A DNA stretch of 51,206 nt from Oscillospiraceae bacterium (GTDB lineage: Bacteria; Bacillota; Clostridia; Oscillospirales; WRJC01), in NCBI GenBank assembly GCA_009777355.1, contig WRMA01000004.1, positions 1 to 51,206 on the forward strand, in the 5' to 3' direction. This document shows, piece after piece, positions 21,804 through 31,783 of this stretch (the stretch's first letter is position 1; each line of letters opens with the position of its first letter). Both the position numbers and the translations under genes were made by a program. The notes under the pieces were generated by a model that saw nothing but the letters and a program-made list of their open reading frames with translations, had not been told where the DNA came from and ran no database searches.

Positions 21804-22814
21804 ATGGATTTTGTGGTAAAATCAGAATATCACGGGAAAACCGTAAAAGATTTTTTAAGGGCGAATATAGATATTTCAAGAAATATGCTTATTCTGCTTA
21901 AAAATAAATCCGACGGAATAACGGTTAACAAAACGAGAGTAACGGTTAGATTCGTTTTGTCCGAGGGCGATATTTTAAGTTTGAATTATGAGGATATCGA
22001 CGAAATATACAATAAAAGTTCTGTCGTTGAAAACCGGAATCTTTTGGATTTGATTGATATAATATACGAAGACGATTTTATACTGGCCGCAAACAAGCCT
22101 CCGGGTATGCCGTCGCACCCGTCGATTAATCATTTCGACGACACTCTGGCAAACGCAGTTACCGCGTATTTCGGCAATCAAAATATAAGTTTTATCTACA
22201 GAGCCGTAAATCGTCTCGACAAAAACACGTCGGGGATTGCGCTTATCGCGAAGGATAAAATAACCTCGGCAAAGCTCAATAACATGATGCAAAAAGGAGA
22301 TATAAGAAAAACTTATATCGGGGCGCTAAACGGCGACGTAAATATAATTTACCCCAATAATCGGCGTAAAATCGGCGAAATCAATAAAAGTCTTGAGAAA
22401 TTAGGCGGACGCTTCGAGTATGACGAGGGCAAAGATTTATGGCGTATAACCGCGCCGATAAAACGCGAACGGGGCAGTATAATAAAACGTGTCTGCGCTC
22501 CGGACGGAGACTATGCCGAAACTGAATTTAAAATTCTGAAGTCATGCGATAAAATCAACGCAAGCGTCGCCGAAATATATCCAAAAACCGGCAGAACGCA
22601 TCAAATAAGACTGCATTTTCACGCGATAGGCTTCGCGCTGCTCGGCGAGGATTTGTACTGCGAACCCGAAACGATTGACCCGGTCAAGTCCGGCATAGAC
22701 CGTCACGCGCTGCACGCATATTCTCTGGAGTTTATTCACCCGGAGAGTAACAAAAAAATTGTTATAAAATGCGAACTTCCAAACGATATGTCGGATATAA
22801 TAAACGGGATTTAA
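21804..22814 (+). CDS. RluA-family pseudouridine synthase
   Basis: S4-like N-terminus; AVNRLDKNTSGIALIAKD catalytic motif; KTGRTHQIRLH. Confidence 0.93.
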   Translation: MDFVVKSEYHGKTVKDFLRANIDISRNMLILLKNKSDGITVNKTRVTVRFVLSEGDILSLNYEDIDEIYNKSSVVENRNLLDLIDIIYEDDFILAANKPPGMPSHPSINHFDDTLANAVTAYFGNQNISFIYRAVNRLDKNTSGIALIAKDKITSAKLNNMMQKGDIRKTYIGALNGDVNIIYPNNRRKIGEINKSLEKLGGRFEYDEGKDLWRITAPIKRERGSIIKRVCAPDGDYAETEFKILKSCDKINASVAEIYPKTGRTHQIRLHFHAIGFALLGEDLYCEPETIDPVKSGIDRHALHAYSLEFIHPESNKKIVIKCELPNDMSDIINGI

Positions 22815-22881
22815 GCCGGCGGGAAATAATGCGGGGGATTTATATAATATTCAGTTAATTTATTAAAAAAGTAGGGGCAAA

Positions 22882-23391
22882 ATGGCAGAATCAAAAACAA
22901 CTATTTCGCTGTGTGTTCCGTCGCCCGACGAATGGGAATACCGGCAGAAACTTTATCTTGATTACGACTCGACAATTCATAACGCGCCTTACGGAGATAA
23001 CGGAATCGACGGCGTTTGGTTTATGTCGGAAGAATGGTTGCGCGGTATGTTTGAAAATCTGCAAAATAAATCCCCGGCTAACGGTCAGGATTGGTATGCG
23101 TATATTCTCGCAGACGGCGAGCCTGTCGGAGAAGTTATGATTATGCCGCGCAATGACAACTTAGTAAGTATTGTAATCCACGCGGAGCAGCGCGGCAAAG
23201 GTTATGCCGAAATTGCGTTACGTTTGCTGTGCGAAAAAGCGTTTGATGAATTTGAAATGCCTTATTTGATTGACGAATTTCCGCCGGAACGTGTTAAAGC
23301 GGAACGCTTATTTACAAAAGTAGGATTTGTAAGAGAAAATAATCAGGTATTACGGCTTACACGCGAAAGCTTTAAGGATTTTTCAAAATAG
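22882..23391 (+). CDS. GNAT-family N-acetyltransferase
   Basis: VIHAEQRGKGYAEIALRLLCEKAF acetyl-CoA binding motif. Confidence 0.85.
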   Translation: MAESKTTISLCVPSPDEWEYRQKLYLDYDSTIHNAPYGDNGIDGVWFMSEEWLRGMFENLQNKSPANGQDWYAYILADGEPVGEVMIMPRNDNLVSIVIHAEQRGKGYAEIALRLLCEKAFDEFEMPYLIDEFPPERVKAERLFTKVGFVRENNQVLRLTRESFKDFSK

Positions 23392-23405
23392 AGGGGTGAT
23401 TTTAT

Positions 23406-23648
23406 TTGGAAATATTATTGTCGCGTCAAGCGGAAAAGTTTTTGGATAAATTGAACGATAAGCAGACGTTAATAGTTATGAACGCAATTCATGGGCTGAC
23501 AGCAAAACCGCCGAAAGGCGATATTAGAAAGCTTAAAGGCTATGTTGACGAAAAAAGGCTTCGCGTAGGTACTATACGTATATTATTCAAAATAAAAGAT
23601 AATTCTGTTTATGTGTCTGATATTGATTTCAGGGGAAATATATATTAA
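23406..23648 (+). CDS. RelE/ParE-family toxin-like protein
   Basis: 80 aa; KRLRVGTIRILFKIKDNSVYVSDIDFRGNIY; TTG start with AGAGGGG RBS. Confidence 0.8.
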   Translation: MEILLSRQAEKFLDKLNDKQTLIVMNAIHGLTAKPPKGDIRKLKGYVDEKRLRVGTIRILFKIKDNSVYVSDIDFRGNIY

Positions 23649-23677
23649 AATATATTTAATAGGGGGAGGTTTTTCAC

Positions 23678-23899
23678 ATGATTATAGAACGTAAAATGAT
23701 ACATGATATTGTTGAGTTGATACCGGAATCGGAAATTTCAAAAATTTACGCTATTCTGAACGCTTATATGTCGTTTGACGGCGAGGATATATTGACGGGA
23801 GAACAAAAAGCAAAAATGAAAGAGGGATTCGGACAGATTGAGCGCGGCAATTATATTACCGCAAGCGATTATATGACAAAACGAGGACTCAGTCTGTAG
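23678..23899 (+). CDS. Small antitoxin-like protein
   Basis: 73 aa directly 3' of RelE-like ORF; EGFGQIERGNYITASDYM tail typical of RelB-like antitoxins; RBS GGGGGAGG. Confidence 0.6.
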   Translation: MIIERKMIHDIVELIPESEISKIYAILNAYMSFDGEDILTGEQKAKMKEGFGQIERGNYITASDYMTKRGLSL

Positions 23900-23971
23900 A
23901 AAATAAGCGCATTAGACGAAGCTGCTTGCGTTGAAAATATTATTGCAGATAATATAAAAACAAAAACAAAT

Positions 23972-25141
23972 ATGGATAATATAAAGAAAAATTTTGCAAA
24001 ATATATAAAATATATTTTTGAAAATAAAATACTGACCCTTCCCGTGATTATATTTATTTTTACCGGTATCTTTTCTGAATTAATCCGGAGAGTGAGTATA
24101 TATTCTGTCAAGACCGCGGATTTTTTCACGGAGACCGTTTCTTTTGCTTTGCGGTTTATTTTATCGCGGCTGACTTATTTTCTGCCGTTTTCACTCGCTG
24201 AAATTATGCTTTTCGCTTCAGTTCCCGCGGTTTTATATTTGCTTACGGCTTTTATTCTAAAGATTATATTTGCAAAACGCAGAAATCTGAAAAAAACTGC
24301 CGTGATATTCCGGGGATTGTTCAGGATTATCGCTTTCTGCGGTTTTGGAATATTTATTTTTACGTTTACTCTGGGAGTGTGTTACGGGCAGACTCCGGTA
24401 AACGAAAAAAACGGGAAAATAAATTTTGAGAGGCGTCTTCTTGACGTCGACGATTTGGTAAAGACGTTAAATATATTAATAGGCGAAGTAAATAAAATCG
24501 AGGGTAATATAGATATCGAAGTTTCGGGCAGTACGAAAATGCCGTATGATTTAAGAGAATTAAATCATAAATTAAACCTGGCATATAGGAATATGCTTGG
24601 GGAGTATGATTTATTCAGGAGAATAAATTCGAGAGTCAAGCCGGTTATTATATCTGAAACTATGACAAAAATGCACATAACCGGCGTATACGCCTTTTTT
24701 ACGGGAGAAGCTAATATAAATACTAAATTTCCGGATTATATAACGGTTTACACTATGGCGCATGAAATGGCTCACTTAATGGGAATCGCGAGAGAGGACG
24801 AGGCGAATTTTATCGCTTTTCTCGTATGTCTTTACAGCGAGGACGATTATATAAGATACGGCGGACTGGCGAGAATAATCGAGTATATCGGCGGCGCGCT
24901 TTTCAGAGAGGACAGAGACAGATATTTTGAAATAATTAAAGATATGCCCGGAATAATTATAAACGAAGCCGCCGCGTTCTCCGAATTTTTTGACAAATAC
25001 AGGGACACGAAAATATCGGAGGTTTCTTCCGCCGCGAACAACGCCTATCTTAAAGCTCAGGGACAGGAACAGGGAGTAAAAAGTTACGGATTCGTCGTCG
25101 ATTTATCCGTCGCTTATCTTCTTGATATTTATAAAAAATAA
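23972..25141 (+). CDS. DUF3810-family membrane zinc-peptidase-like protein
   Basis: N-terminal TM segments; MAHEMAHLMGIAREDEANFIAFLVC HExxH-like motif. Confidence 0.85.
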   Translation: MDNIKKNFAKYIKYIFENKILTLPVIIFIFTGIFSELIRRVSIYSVKTADFFTETVSFALRFILSRLTYFLPFSLAEIMLFASVPAVLYLLTAFILKIIFAKRRNLKKTAVIFRGLFRIIAFCGFGIFIFTFTLGVCYGQTPVNEKNGKINFERRLLDVDDLVKTLNILIGEVNKIEGNIDIEVSGSTKMPYDLRELNHKLNLAYRNMLGEYDLFRRINSRVKPVIISETMTKMHITGVYAFFTGEANINTKFPDYITVYTMAHEMAHLMGIAREDEANFIAFLVCLYSEDDYIRYGGLARIIEYIGGALFREDRDRYFEIIKDMPGIIINEAAAFSEFFDKYRDTKISEVSSAANNAYLKAQGQEQGVKSYGFVVDLSVAYLLDIYKK

Positions 25142-25181
25142 AAATTTATATAAAACTCAACGGTAAAATAATAAATAAATT

Positions 25182-25257
25182 GTAGGGAACGGATTTATCC
25201 GTTCCGCAAATACGTATAATTTCTTGTTTTCACGGAACGCATAAATGCGTTCCCTAC
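25182..25257. repeat. GTAGGGAACGG composite palindromic repeat
   Basis: gtagggaacggatttatccgttcc...ggaacgcataaatgcgttccctac; same architecture as 12319-12383. Confidence 0.85.
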
Positions 25258-25326
25258 AATTAGGATTTTAATTTCGCAAGAGGCATAATAAAAATTTTGA
25301 TTTTAAATTCAAACGGGGTTAAGCTT

Positions 25327-26712
25327 ATGAGTAAATTTATACTCGGGAAAAAATTTGAACTCGCCGTTATATTTCTGGCTTTTCTGACCGCCGCGGCTCT
25401 CGCCGTAACCGTAAAGACGTCGCAGGCGGTTTCGGCGGAGACGGTAAGCCGGTCAGTTCCCACGCTGTTTTACAACGACACGGACTATCATCTGGCCGAT
25501 ATCATGCCGCTTTACGAAACGGACGGGGTTCTCTATATCCCGCGTTATTTCGTCAGTCAGATATATACTATAGAAATGAGCACGAGGGATAATTACAGAG
25601 AGGATTTTTTTATACAGTATAAAGACCGGTGGATAGCGTTTAAAGTTTCGGCGGATATAGCCGTTACGTCTCTCGGCGAAGAAATAAGCTGCAAGGTACA
25701 TTTCTTCAGGGGGGTTACGTACGTTCCGGCAATTCTTGTCGCGGAGAAGCTCGGGCTGGGATGGGAATACAACGAGGAGTATAATTCGTTCAGGCTGAAA
25801 GAACTGGGAACGCGGCGTACTTTCGAGGAGCTTCTCGCGCGCTTTATAAGAACCCCCGCGACTACTCCCCCTCCGGAGACGCCGCCTCCCGTTCAGATTA
25901 CGACAAACCCCCCCGTTGAAATTACGACGAATCCGGGAGAGAATACCCGGCCGGCTACCGAACCGTACGCGGACGCGACGCAGCCCCATTCGGAACCCGC
26001 AGGGGGAGAACCCCCTGATAACACTCCGGAGCAGCCGCAGCATATTACAGAACCTCCGGTCCGGCCGCAGCCCGTAACCACGGCCGAGCCTACTACGGCT
26101 GAAAACACGAGAGAAATCGAAAATTACCTGATGTTTTACAACGGCGGCGGGGAAGTTAGGGGCGCGGAATCGGAAACGGACGAGCTTCTGCGAATCCTCG
26201 GCGGAAATAATATAAGCGCGACGTTTTTCATGAGCGGGAATGAAATTTCGGAAAATCCGGATATCGTGAGGAAAATTTACGCCTCGGGTCACGGACTGGG
26301 GATAAACTTAAACTTAGACTCCGGCGTTTCAGATTCGGATTTGATAACCGAACTCGAATCGGTCAACGATTTGATTTATTCCCTCGTGAAGCATAAGACC
26401 AGATTTTATATATACGAAGGCGGCTATTTAGATAATTCCGGCGAAGAAGAACTGGTTAAAAAAGGATATTATTTCTGCGGCCGGAGCGCGGATACCCAGA
26501 ATTTCCGGGACGAAGATATAATAAATTCAAGCGAGATGACTGAATTTCTCAAACTACGGAGAATTAATATTATCGCGTTTGACACGAGCGAAGATTATTA
26601 CGGGGATTATCTTGATTTTGCGATTTCGGCGTCGAGGACGAAATTTTATATAAATTTCTCGCAAATCAACAACGCGGATATAGAAAATATAAGACGGCGG
26701 ACGAATCGGTAA
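25327..26712 (+). CDS. Copper-amine-oxidase-like stalk domain + degenerate polysaccharide deacetylase (NodB-like) protein
   Basis: Signal/TM N-terminus; stalk domain (YIPRYFVSQIYTIE..YVPAILVAEKLGLGWEYNEE); Pro/Thr linker; ISATFFMSGNEISENPDIVRKIYASGHGLGINL. Confidence 0.8.
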   Translation: MSKFILGKKFELAVIFLAFLTAAALAVTVKTSQAVSAETVSRSVPTLFYNDTDYHLADIMPLYETDGVLYIPRYFVSQIYTIEMSTRDNYREDFFIQYKDRWIAFKVSADIAVTSLGEEISCKVHFFRGVTYVPAILVAEKLGLGWEYNEEYNSFRLKELGTRRTFEELLARFIRTPATTPPPETPPPVQITTNPPVEITTNPGENTRPATEPYADATQPHSEPAGGEPPDNTPEQPQHITEPPVRPQPVTTAEPTTAENTREIENYLMFYNGGGEVRGAESETDELLRILGGNNISATFFMSGNEISENPDIVRKIYASGHGLGINLNLDSGVSDSDLITELESVNDLIYSLVKHKTRFYIYEGGYLDNSGEEELVKKGYYFCGRSADTQNFRDEDIINSSEMTEFLKLRRINIIAFDTSEDYYGDYLDFAISASRTKFYINFSQINNADIENIRRRTNR

Positions 26713-26751
26713 AAAAATATATTTTAAAAAAGGACCGGTGAAAAAATAAAT

Positions 26752-27477
26752 ATGACGAAAAAACTTCTGATTGTCGAGGACGACAGGAATATTTCTTTTA
26801 TAATATCTGAAAACGCGAAGCTCGAGGGTTATGAGCGCGACGTCGCTTACGACGGAGAGGACGGGCTTGAAAAGGCCCTGAAGAACGTCTATGATTTGAT
26901 ACTGCTCGATTTGATGCTGCCTAAAATAGAGGGTTTTGATATATGCAGGAGAATAAGACAGGCGAATATTACTACTCCGGTTATAATACTGACCGCGAGA
27001 GAGGAAGAAATAGATAAAATCACCGGGCTGGAACTCGGCGCGGACGATTATATCACGAAACCTTTCAGCGTAAAGGAACTGTTCGCCAGAGTAAAGGCGA
27101 ATATACGGCGTTCTTCCTCAGATTCGGGATTCGCGGACTCCGATTCGGGGGGGAATACGAATATAATAAACATACGGTCGGTCGCGATAGACTGCGGCAA
27201 GCGCAGAGTTGAAAAAAATTCCGTAACGACGGAGCTTTCGAGACTTGAATACGATTTGCTGGTTTTTCTCGCCAAAAACCCCGACAGGATTTTTTCAAGG
27301 GAGGAGCTTTTGAAAAACGTCTGGAAATACGACATAGGCGGCGATTTTTACGGCGACCCGAGAACTGTCGACGTTACGGTAAAGCGCCTCAGGGACAAAA
27401 TCGAAGACGACGCCTCAAACCCCGAAATCATACTGAACAAGCGCGGAGTAGGATATTATCTGACAAATTCAGATTAA
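26752..27477 (+). CDS. walR: OmpR-family response regulator, WalR-like
   Basis: LLIVEDDRNISF, DLILLDLMLPKIEGFDICR, winged-helix FSREELLKNVWKYD..RTVDVTVKRLRDKIE; followed by HAMP kinase and YycH/YycI-like genes. Confidence 0.85.
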   Translation: MTKKLLIVEDDRNISFIISENAKLEGYERDVAYDGEDGLEKALKNVYDLILLDLMLPKIEGFDICRRIRQANITTPVIILTAREEEIDKITGLELGADDYITKPFSVKELFARVKANIRRSSSDSGFADSDSGGNTNIINIRSVAIDCGKRRVEKNSVTTELSRLEYDLLVFLAKNPDRIFSREELLKNVWKYDIGGDFYGDPRTVDVTVKRLRDKIEDDASNPEIILNKRGVGYYLTNSD

Positions 27478-27514
27478 TAATTTTAACAATCAATAATTAT
27501 AAAAGGTTTTTTCG

Positions 27515-29005
27515 ATGCTTTACAAAAGTCTGCATTTCAAGCTTGTCCTGATGCTTGTTTTATTTATATTAATTATTATAAGCGTTATCGTAACGGTAAT
27601 GCTTAACGGAGTTTTTGACCTTTACAGCGAAAATTTTAACGGAATGATGAGCGATACCCTCGACGATAATCTTATAAGGGAACTCGAGGCGCTTATGGAC
27701 GGCGGCGATTTCTATATAGATTTGAGAGCGCGGCTCTGGACCGAACACGGGAATTTGGGGATAAATAACTACAGGAATTTATATATTCTCGATATGATGG
27801 GCGGTTTACTTGCGGGAACGAACGACGAGCTTGGACGCTCGCTCATAAAAACCCCCAATATGCTTGCCGCGATGAACAAAAAAACCGGCGGCAGGCAGTC
27901 CTTCGTATCCGAATATATGGACTACGCCGTATATATTTCAAGCGTTTCGGGCGAGAGGGAATGTATAATATATATAAAAGACACGCGCGAGGAGACGAGG
28001 GTTTTCTCGTGGGCGATTTTCGAGATTATAATACAGGTTCTTCTGGTCGGTCTCGTCGTGGCGGTTATTTTATCTTTCTTTCTGGCGAAGTCGATAGCCG
28101 CGCCGATACAAAGCATAACGAAGGGCGCGGTAAAGCTCGCAGACGGCAGCTTCAACAGAAGAATAGAGGTCGTGTCGAACGACGAAATCGGAACTCTTAT
28201 CGTTACTTTTAACGATATGGCGGAAAAATTAAAGGCCGCCCGCGACCAGAGCGACGCCCTCGAGAAATCGAGGCGCGAATTTATCGCGAACGTTTCCCAT
28301 GAATTGAGAACCCCGCTGACGTCTATAATAGGCGCGGCGGAGACTATTTACGAAAGCAGGATAGACGAAGAGGCGAAATTAAAATTTTTAAACATGATTT
28401 TGAGCGAAGGCGGAAGAATGACGAGAATAGTCCAGGATTTACTGATTATATCGAGACTGGACAACAGAAAGATGATGTGGGAGTTCACGTTCGTGAATAT
28501 TAGCGTTATGGCGAAAAATATATATGAAACGAGCCGCGGCGAAGCCGATAAAAAAGACCAGACTTTAAGTTTGAACATAAGCGGCGCTATCGGAGAGATT
28601 TACGCCGACAAAATCAGAATAGAGCAGGTTCTCGTGAATATTATTTCGAACGCCATAAAATATACCCAAAACGGCGGCGAAATAGATTTTTTGTTAGAGA
28701 AATGCGAAATCAGAGAAGAAGGCAGAAATATTCCGGGGGTGAAATTTACCGTAAGAGACAACGGCTTCGGGATTCCCGAGGAAGACCTGCCGAGAATATT
28801 CGAGAGGTTTTACAGGGTCGAGAAAGCCCGTTCGAGCGAGGCGGGAGGAACGGGTCTGGGGCTTTCTATCGCCAAAGAAATCGTTACCGCGCACAGGGGT
28901 AATATAACGGTTGACAGCGAGCAGGGAAAAGGCACATGCGTAACCGTGATACTGCCGAAGAACCCGCAAAATGCGGACGGTGAAAACGAAAACCCGGAGG
29001 TTTGA
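27515..29005 (+). CDS. walK: Sensor histidine kinase, WalK-like (HAMP-HisKA-HATPase)
   Basis: Two TM segments, HAMP, EFIANVSHELRTPLTSIIGAAE, GTGLGLSIAKEIVTAH. Confidence 0.85.
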   Translation: MLYKSLHFKLVLMLVLFILIIISVIVTVMLNGVFDLYSENFNGMMSDTLDDNLIRELEALMDGGDFYIDLRARLWTEHGNLGINNYRNLYILDMMGGLLAGTNDELGRSLIKTPNMLAAMNKKTGGRQSFVSEYMDYAVYISSVSGERECIIYIKDTREETRVFSWAIFEIIIQVLLVGLVVAVILSFFLAKSIAAPIQSITKGAVKLADGSFNRRIEVVSNDEIGTLIVTFNDMAEKLKAARDQSDALEKSRREFIANVSHELRTPLTSIIGAAETIYESRIDEEAKLKFLNMILSEGGRMTRIVQDLLIISRLDNRKMMWEFTFVNISVMAKNIYETSRGEADKKDQTLSLNISGAIGEIYADKIRIEQVLVNIISNAIKYTQNGGEIDFLLEKCEIREEGRNIPGVKFTVRDNGFGIPEEDLPRIFERFYRVEKARSSEAGGTGLGLSIAKEIVTAHRGNITVDSEQGKGTCVTVILPKNPQNADGENENPEV

Positions 29006-29009
29006 TTTT

Positions 29010-30572
29010 ATGCGGACGCAGGCAAGAATACGCGCCGAGAATTTAAGGCGAAGAAAAAAGAGAACGGACGCGGCGGTCGATTTACTGAAAACCGTTATGA
29101 TATACGCGCTGACCGTTTCTATGCTCGCGCTTGCGGGGTTATATATAAACGACAGGCAGAACGCGGGTCAGGCGGGCGAAATCCCCGAAGAAAAGATGAG
29201 CATATTCGAGGGCGGGAGCGACCCGGGAGAAATAGACGAGAGGCAAATCTCACCCGTAAATATAACCGTTACGGTTGAAGGCAGTTCTTTTACCGCGGTA
29301 TACGGAGACACCGCTTCGGATATTTACGGGAATTTCAAGGATTTCGTCATGGATATTTTCGCTCCGGGTTCTCAATGCGTAAAATTAAATTCAGAAGAAG
29401 GCGAAAAAGTCTGGAGGGAATGTACGCGCGAGTCAAATTCGGTGTATATAAAATACGCGGGGAATTATTTATATCCGGTAATCAGCGCCTTTCTGGACAA
29501 GGACAGGGAATCTATAGCGCTGTCGGAAGAACTGGCTATGGTTCGAGAGCTTTTTATAGTGGACAGAACCCCGGTTTACGGGGTCGCGAGAGACATATAC
29601 GGCAATATATCTTTGTTTATGCCCGAAGAAGAGGCGGGCGCTATTATAAGGGACGGCCTTAACACCGCGAGCCTCGAATCGGCATATAATAATATTGTGG
29701 AGCTGATGATTCCGGGAGAGTTTCTAAAAGGCGAAGATATAAGCGTAAAAACCGGGGCTAACAAAAACGGCATAAAAAATCTTAAATTTCCCGACGCTTT
29801 TCTTCTGTTCCGGAATTACGCGACATATTCGGCGGTTTTAAGATTCGCGAACCCTCTCTTGGGAGAGGACGGAAATATAGACACAAATCAGGTTTTTATC
29901 GGCGAGCTTTTTAAACTATTGAATTTCAACATAGAAAATTCCGGTCCGCCGCGTTCAGACAGGAACGGCATAATATTCTCGGACAGACGGACCTCGGTAA
30001 GATTTCACGGCGACGGCCTGATTATATATAACGGCGGGATACATCTGTCGAAGTTTCTGGGTTACGGAGCGGCGCGGCGCTATACGTTTTACGATAAAAT
30101 AAAGGCGGCGAGCGTTTTTGCGGGGAGGCTTCCCCCCGAGCTTACGGGAAACGTAAGCGGCCTTTACCTGACCGGTATAAGTTCGAAAGGGGAGGAGTCG
30201 CTGACGTTTACTTTCGGTTACTACTACGGGGGAATCGGCATAAAAATCAACGGCGGCCGCGACGGGGTCATTATAGAAACGGACGGAAACAATATAACCG
30301 AAGTGAGGATAAATTCGCTTAACGTCAGCGCGAATCCGAGTCCGGACAATATAATAAAAAACAGGAACCCCATTTTGGAGCTGGGCATAATCGACGGCAT
30401 GATTTCAAGGGAGACGGAAGAGAACGGCATAGAAGAGACCGCCGAAAAATATAAATTGGCATATGACAAAATTCAAGATAAATTTATTGTAAACGAGTTC
30501 GAGCCGGTATATAATATAGATTACAGCCGGAACGCCGGCTTACCCGTCGCGGCGGAGCGGGAGTTAAGATAA
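29010..30572 (+). CDS. YycH-like two-component regulatory protein
   Basis: Single N-terminal TM; position 3' of walRK; ATG at 29010 has CGGAGG RBS, better than the upstream 28971 ATG. Confidence 0.7.
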   Translation: MRTQARIRAENLRRRKKRTDAAVDLLKTVMIYALTVSMLALAGLYINDRQNAGQAGEIPEEKMSIFEGGSDPGEIDERQISPVNITVTVEGSSFTAVYGDTASDIYGNFKDFVMDIFAPGSQCVKLNSEEGEKVWRECTRESNSVYIKYAGNYLYPVISAFLDKDRESIALSEELAMVRELFIVDRTPVYGVARDIYGNISLFMPEEEAGAIIRDGLNTASLESAYNNIVELMIPGEFLKGEDISVKTGANKNGIKNLKFPDAFLLFRNYATYSAVLRFANPLLGEDGNIDTNQVFIGELFKLLNFNIENSGPPRSDRNGIIFSDRRTSVRFHGDGLIIYNGGIHLSKFLGYGAARRYTFYDKIKAASVFAGRLPPELTGNVSGLYLTGISSKGEESLTFTFGYYYGGIGIKINGGRDGVIIETDGNNITEVRINSLNVSANPSPDNIIKNRNPILELGIIDGMISRETEENGIEETAEKYKLAYDKIQDKFIVNEFEPVYNIDYSRNAGLPVAAERELR

Positions 30573-30600
30573 GATTATTTAAGAAGAGAGAAGAAAATAA

Positions 30601-31548
30601 ATGGATGCGAAAAACACGAAGACGATAGTTATAGTTTTGCTTTTGCTCGCCAATATGTTTTTTGTCTATAATATAATATCGCTTAAAATCAGTTCCGAGA
30701 ACATTCCGTCGGAGATGATAGACGACGCGGCGAATATTCTCGCGAAGAACGGGTTCATAGCCGACAAGAGCAAAATCCCCGCAAGAAAACCCGCGGCCGT
30801 TTTATACGAGGGAATATATTCGGAGGCCGCCCTTGCGGACATAGTAAAGGACTTTTCGGGAATTACGGACGAGGAGTTCGGGGAAGCCGTGGACATATAC
30901 GTTCCCGCGGGCATATCGTATACCGCGGGGGATTACAGGTTTATATTTTCGGAGACGGATTATTTTAACATAAGCATAAGCGAAAGCTTATATATCGGTT
31001 CTGAGGAGACCGAAGCGAAAGAAGAAGAAATACGGGAGAGCCTGTCTGCCGTCGCCGGGAACGGACAGGATAAAATAAACGACGGCGCGGCGAGGAAAAC
31101 CGAGAAAATAATCAGAGATTTTATAAGAAAGCGCGATAATCAGGACGTCAGGTTAAATTTCGACGTGATAAAAACGGAACGGTCCGGAGATTTGGAATAC
31201 GTCTGGATAAACCAGACGGCGGACGGAGTACGGGTCGATTCGCACATCGTTTACGTTGAGATAAGGGACGGCGCCGTAAAATATTTTTCGGGAAGATGGT
31301 ATTTCGGGGAACTGACGATAGTCGCGAGGAGACCGCCCCTGCTCGATTCGGTGAATATATTATTCAAGAGCGCGGAAGCCGACGGGAATATAATTCAGGG
31401 CGGCGACAGACTCGCGGAAATGGAGACCGAATACCACGTCATGAGACACGGCGCGGGGGGGGAATTTTATATCGTTCCGTCGTGGAGGCTCGTGTTCGAA
31501 AGCGGCAGGACGTTTTCCTACAACATGATAACGGGCTCCAGATACTAA
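30601..31548 (+). CDS. YycI-like two-component regulatory protein
   Basis: N-terminal TM (IVIVLLLLANMFFVYNII); C-terminal GEFYIVPSWRLVFESGRTFSYNMITGSR; position 3' of yycH-like gene. Confidence 0.75.
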   Translation: MDAKNTKTIVIVLLLLANMFFVYNIISLKISSENIPSEMIDDAANILAKNGFIADKSKIPARKPAAVLYEGIYSEAALADIVKDFSGITDEEFGEAVDIYVPAGISYTAGDYRFIFSETDYFNISISESLYIGSEETEAKEEEIRESLSAVAGNGQDKINDGAARKTEKIIRDFIRKRDNQDVRLNFDVIKTERSGDLEYVWINQTADGVRVDSHIVYVEIRDGAVKYFSGRWYFGELTIVARRPPLLDSVNILFKSAEADGNIIQGGDRLAEMETEYHVMRHGAGGEFYIVPSWRLVFESGRTFSYNMITGSRY

Positions 31549-31783
31549 AAAAGTTTAAAAAAAGTTATCAGAAAATTTATATTATTGCGGTATAATATTG
31601 TGTTAAAGATATTTATAGATATAAAATTATGAATTAGCAGAAATAACAAAGGATAATATTTGAAAAAAACGTCAAAAATAGAAATACATAAAAATTATTA
31701 CAAAACACACAAAACAAGGACATACAGATATTCGTCATCAAAGTAAAAGTAATAAAATAATAAAGAGGTGCAGATTTTTAAAG

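Noticed and set aside
25453-26292. 279-aa antisense ORF across the deacetylase-like gene
   Set aside because: Arg-rich shadow ORF with no independent RBS or domain evidence.
28971-29009. Upstream ATG for the YycH-like gene at 28971
   Set aside because: Would overlap walK and lacks an RBS; ATG at 29010 has GGAGG at good spacing.
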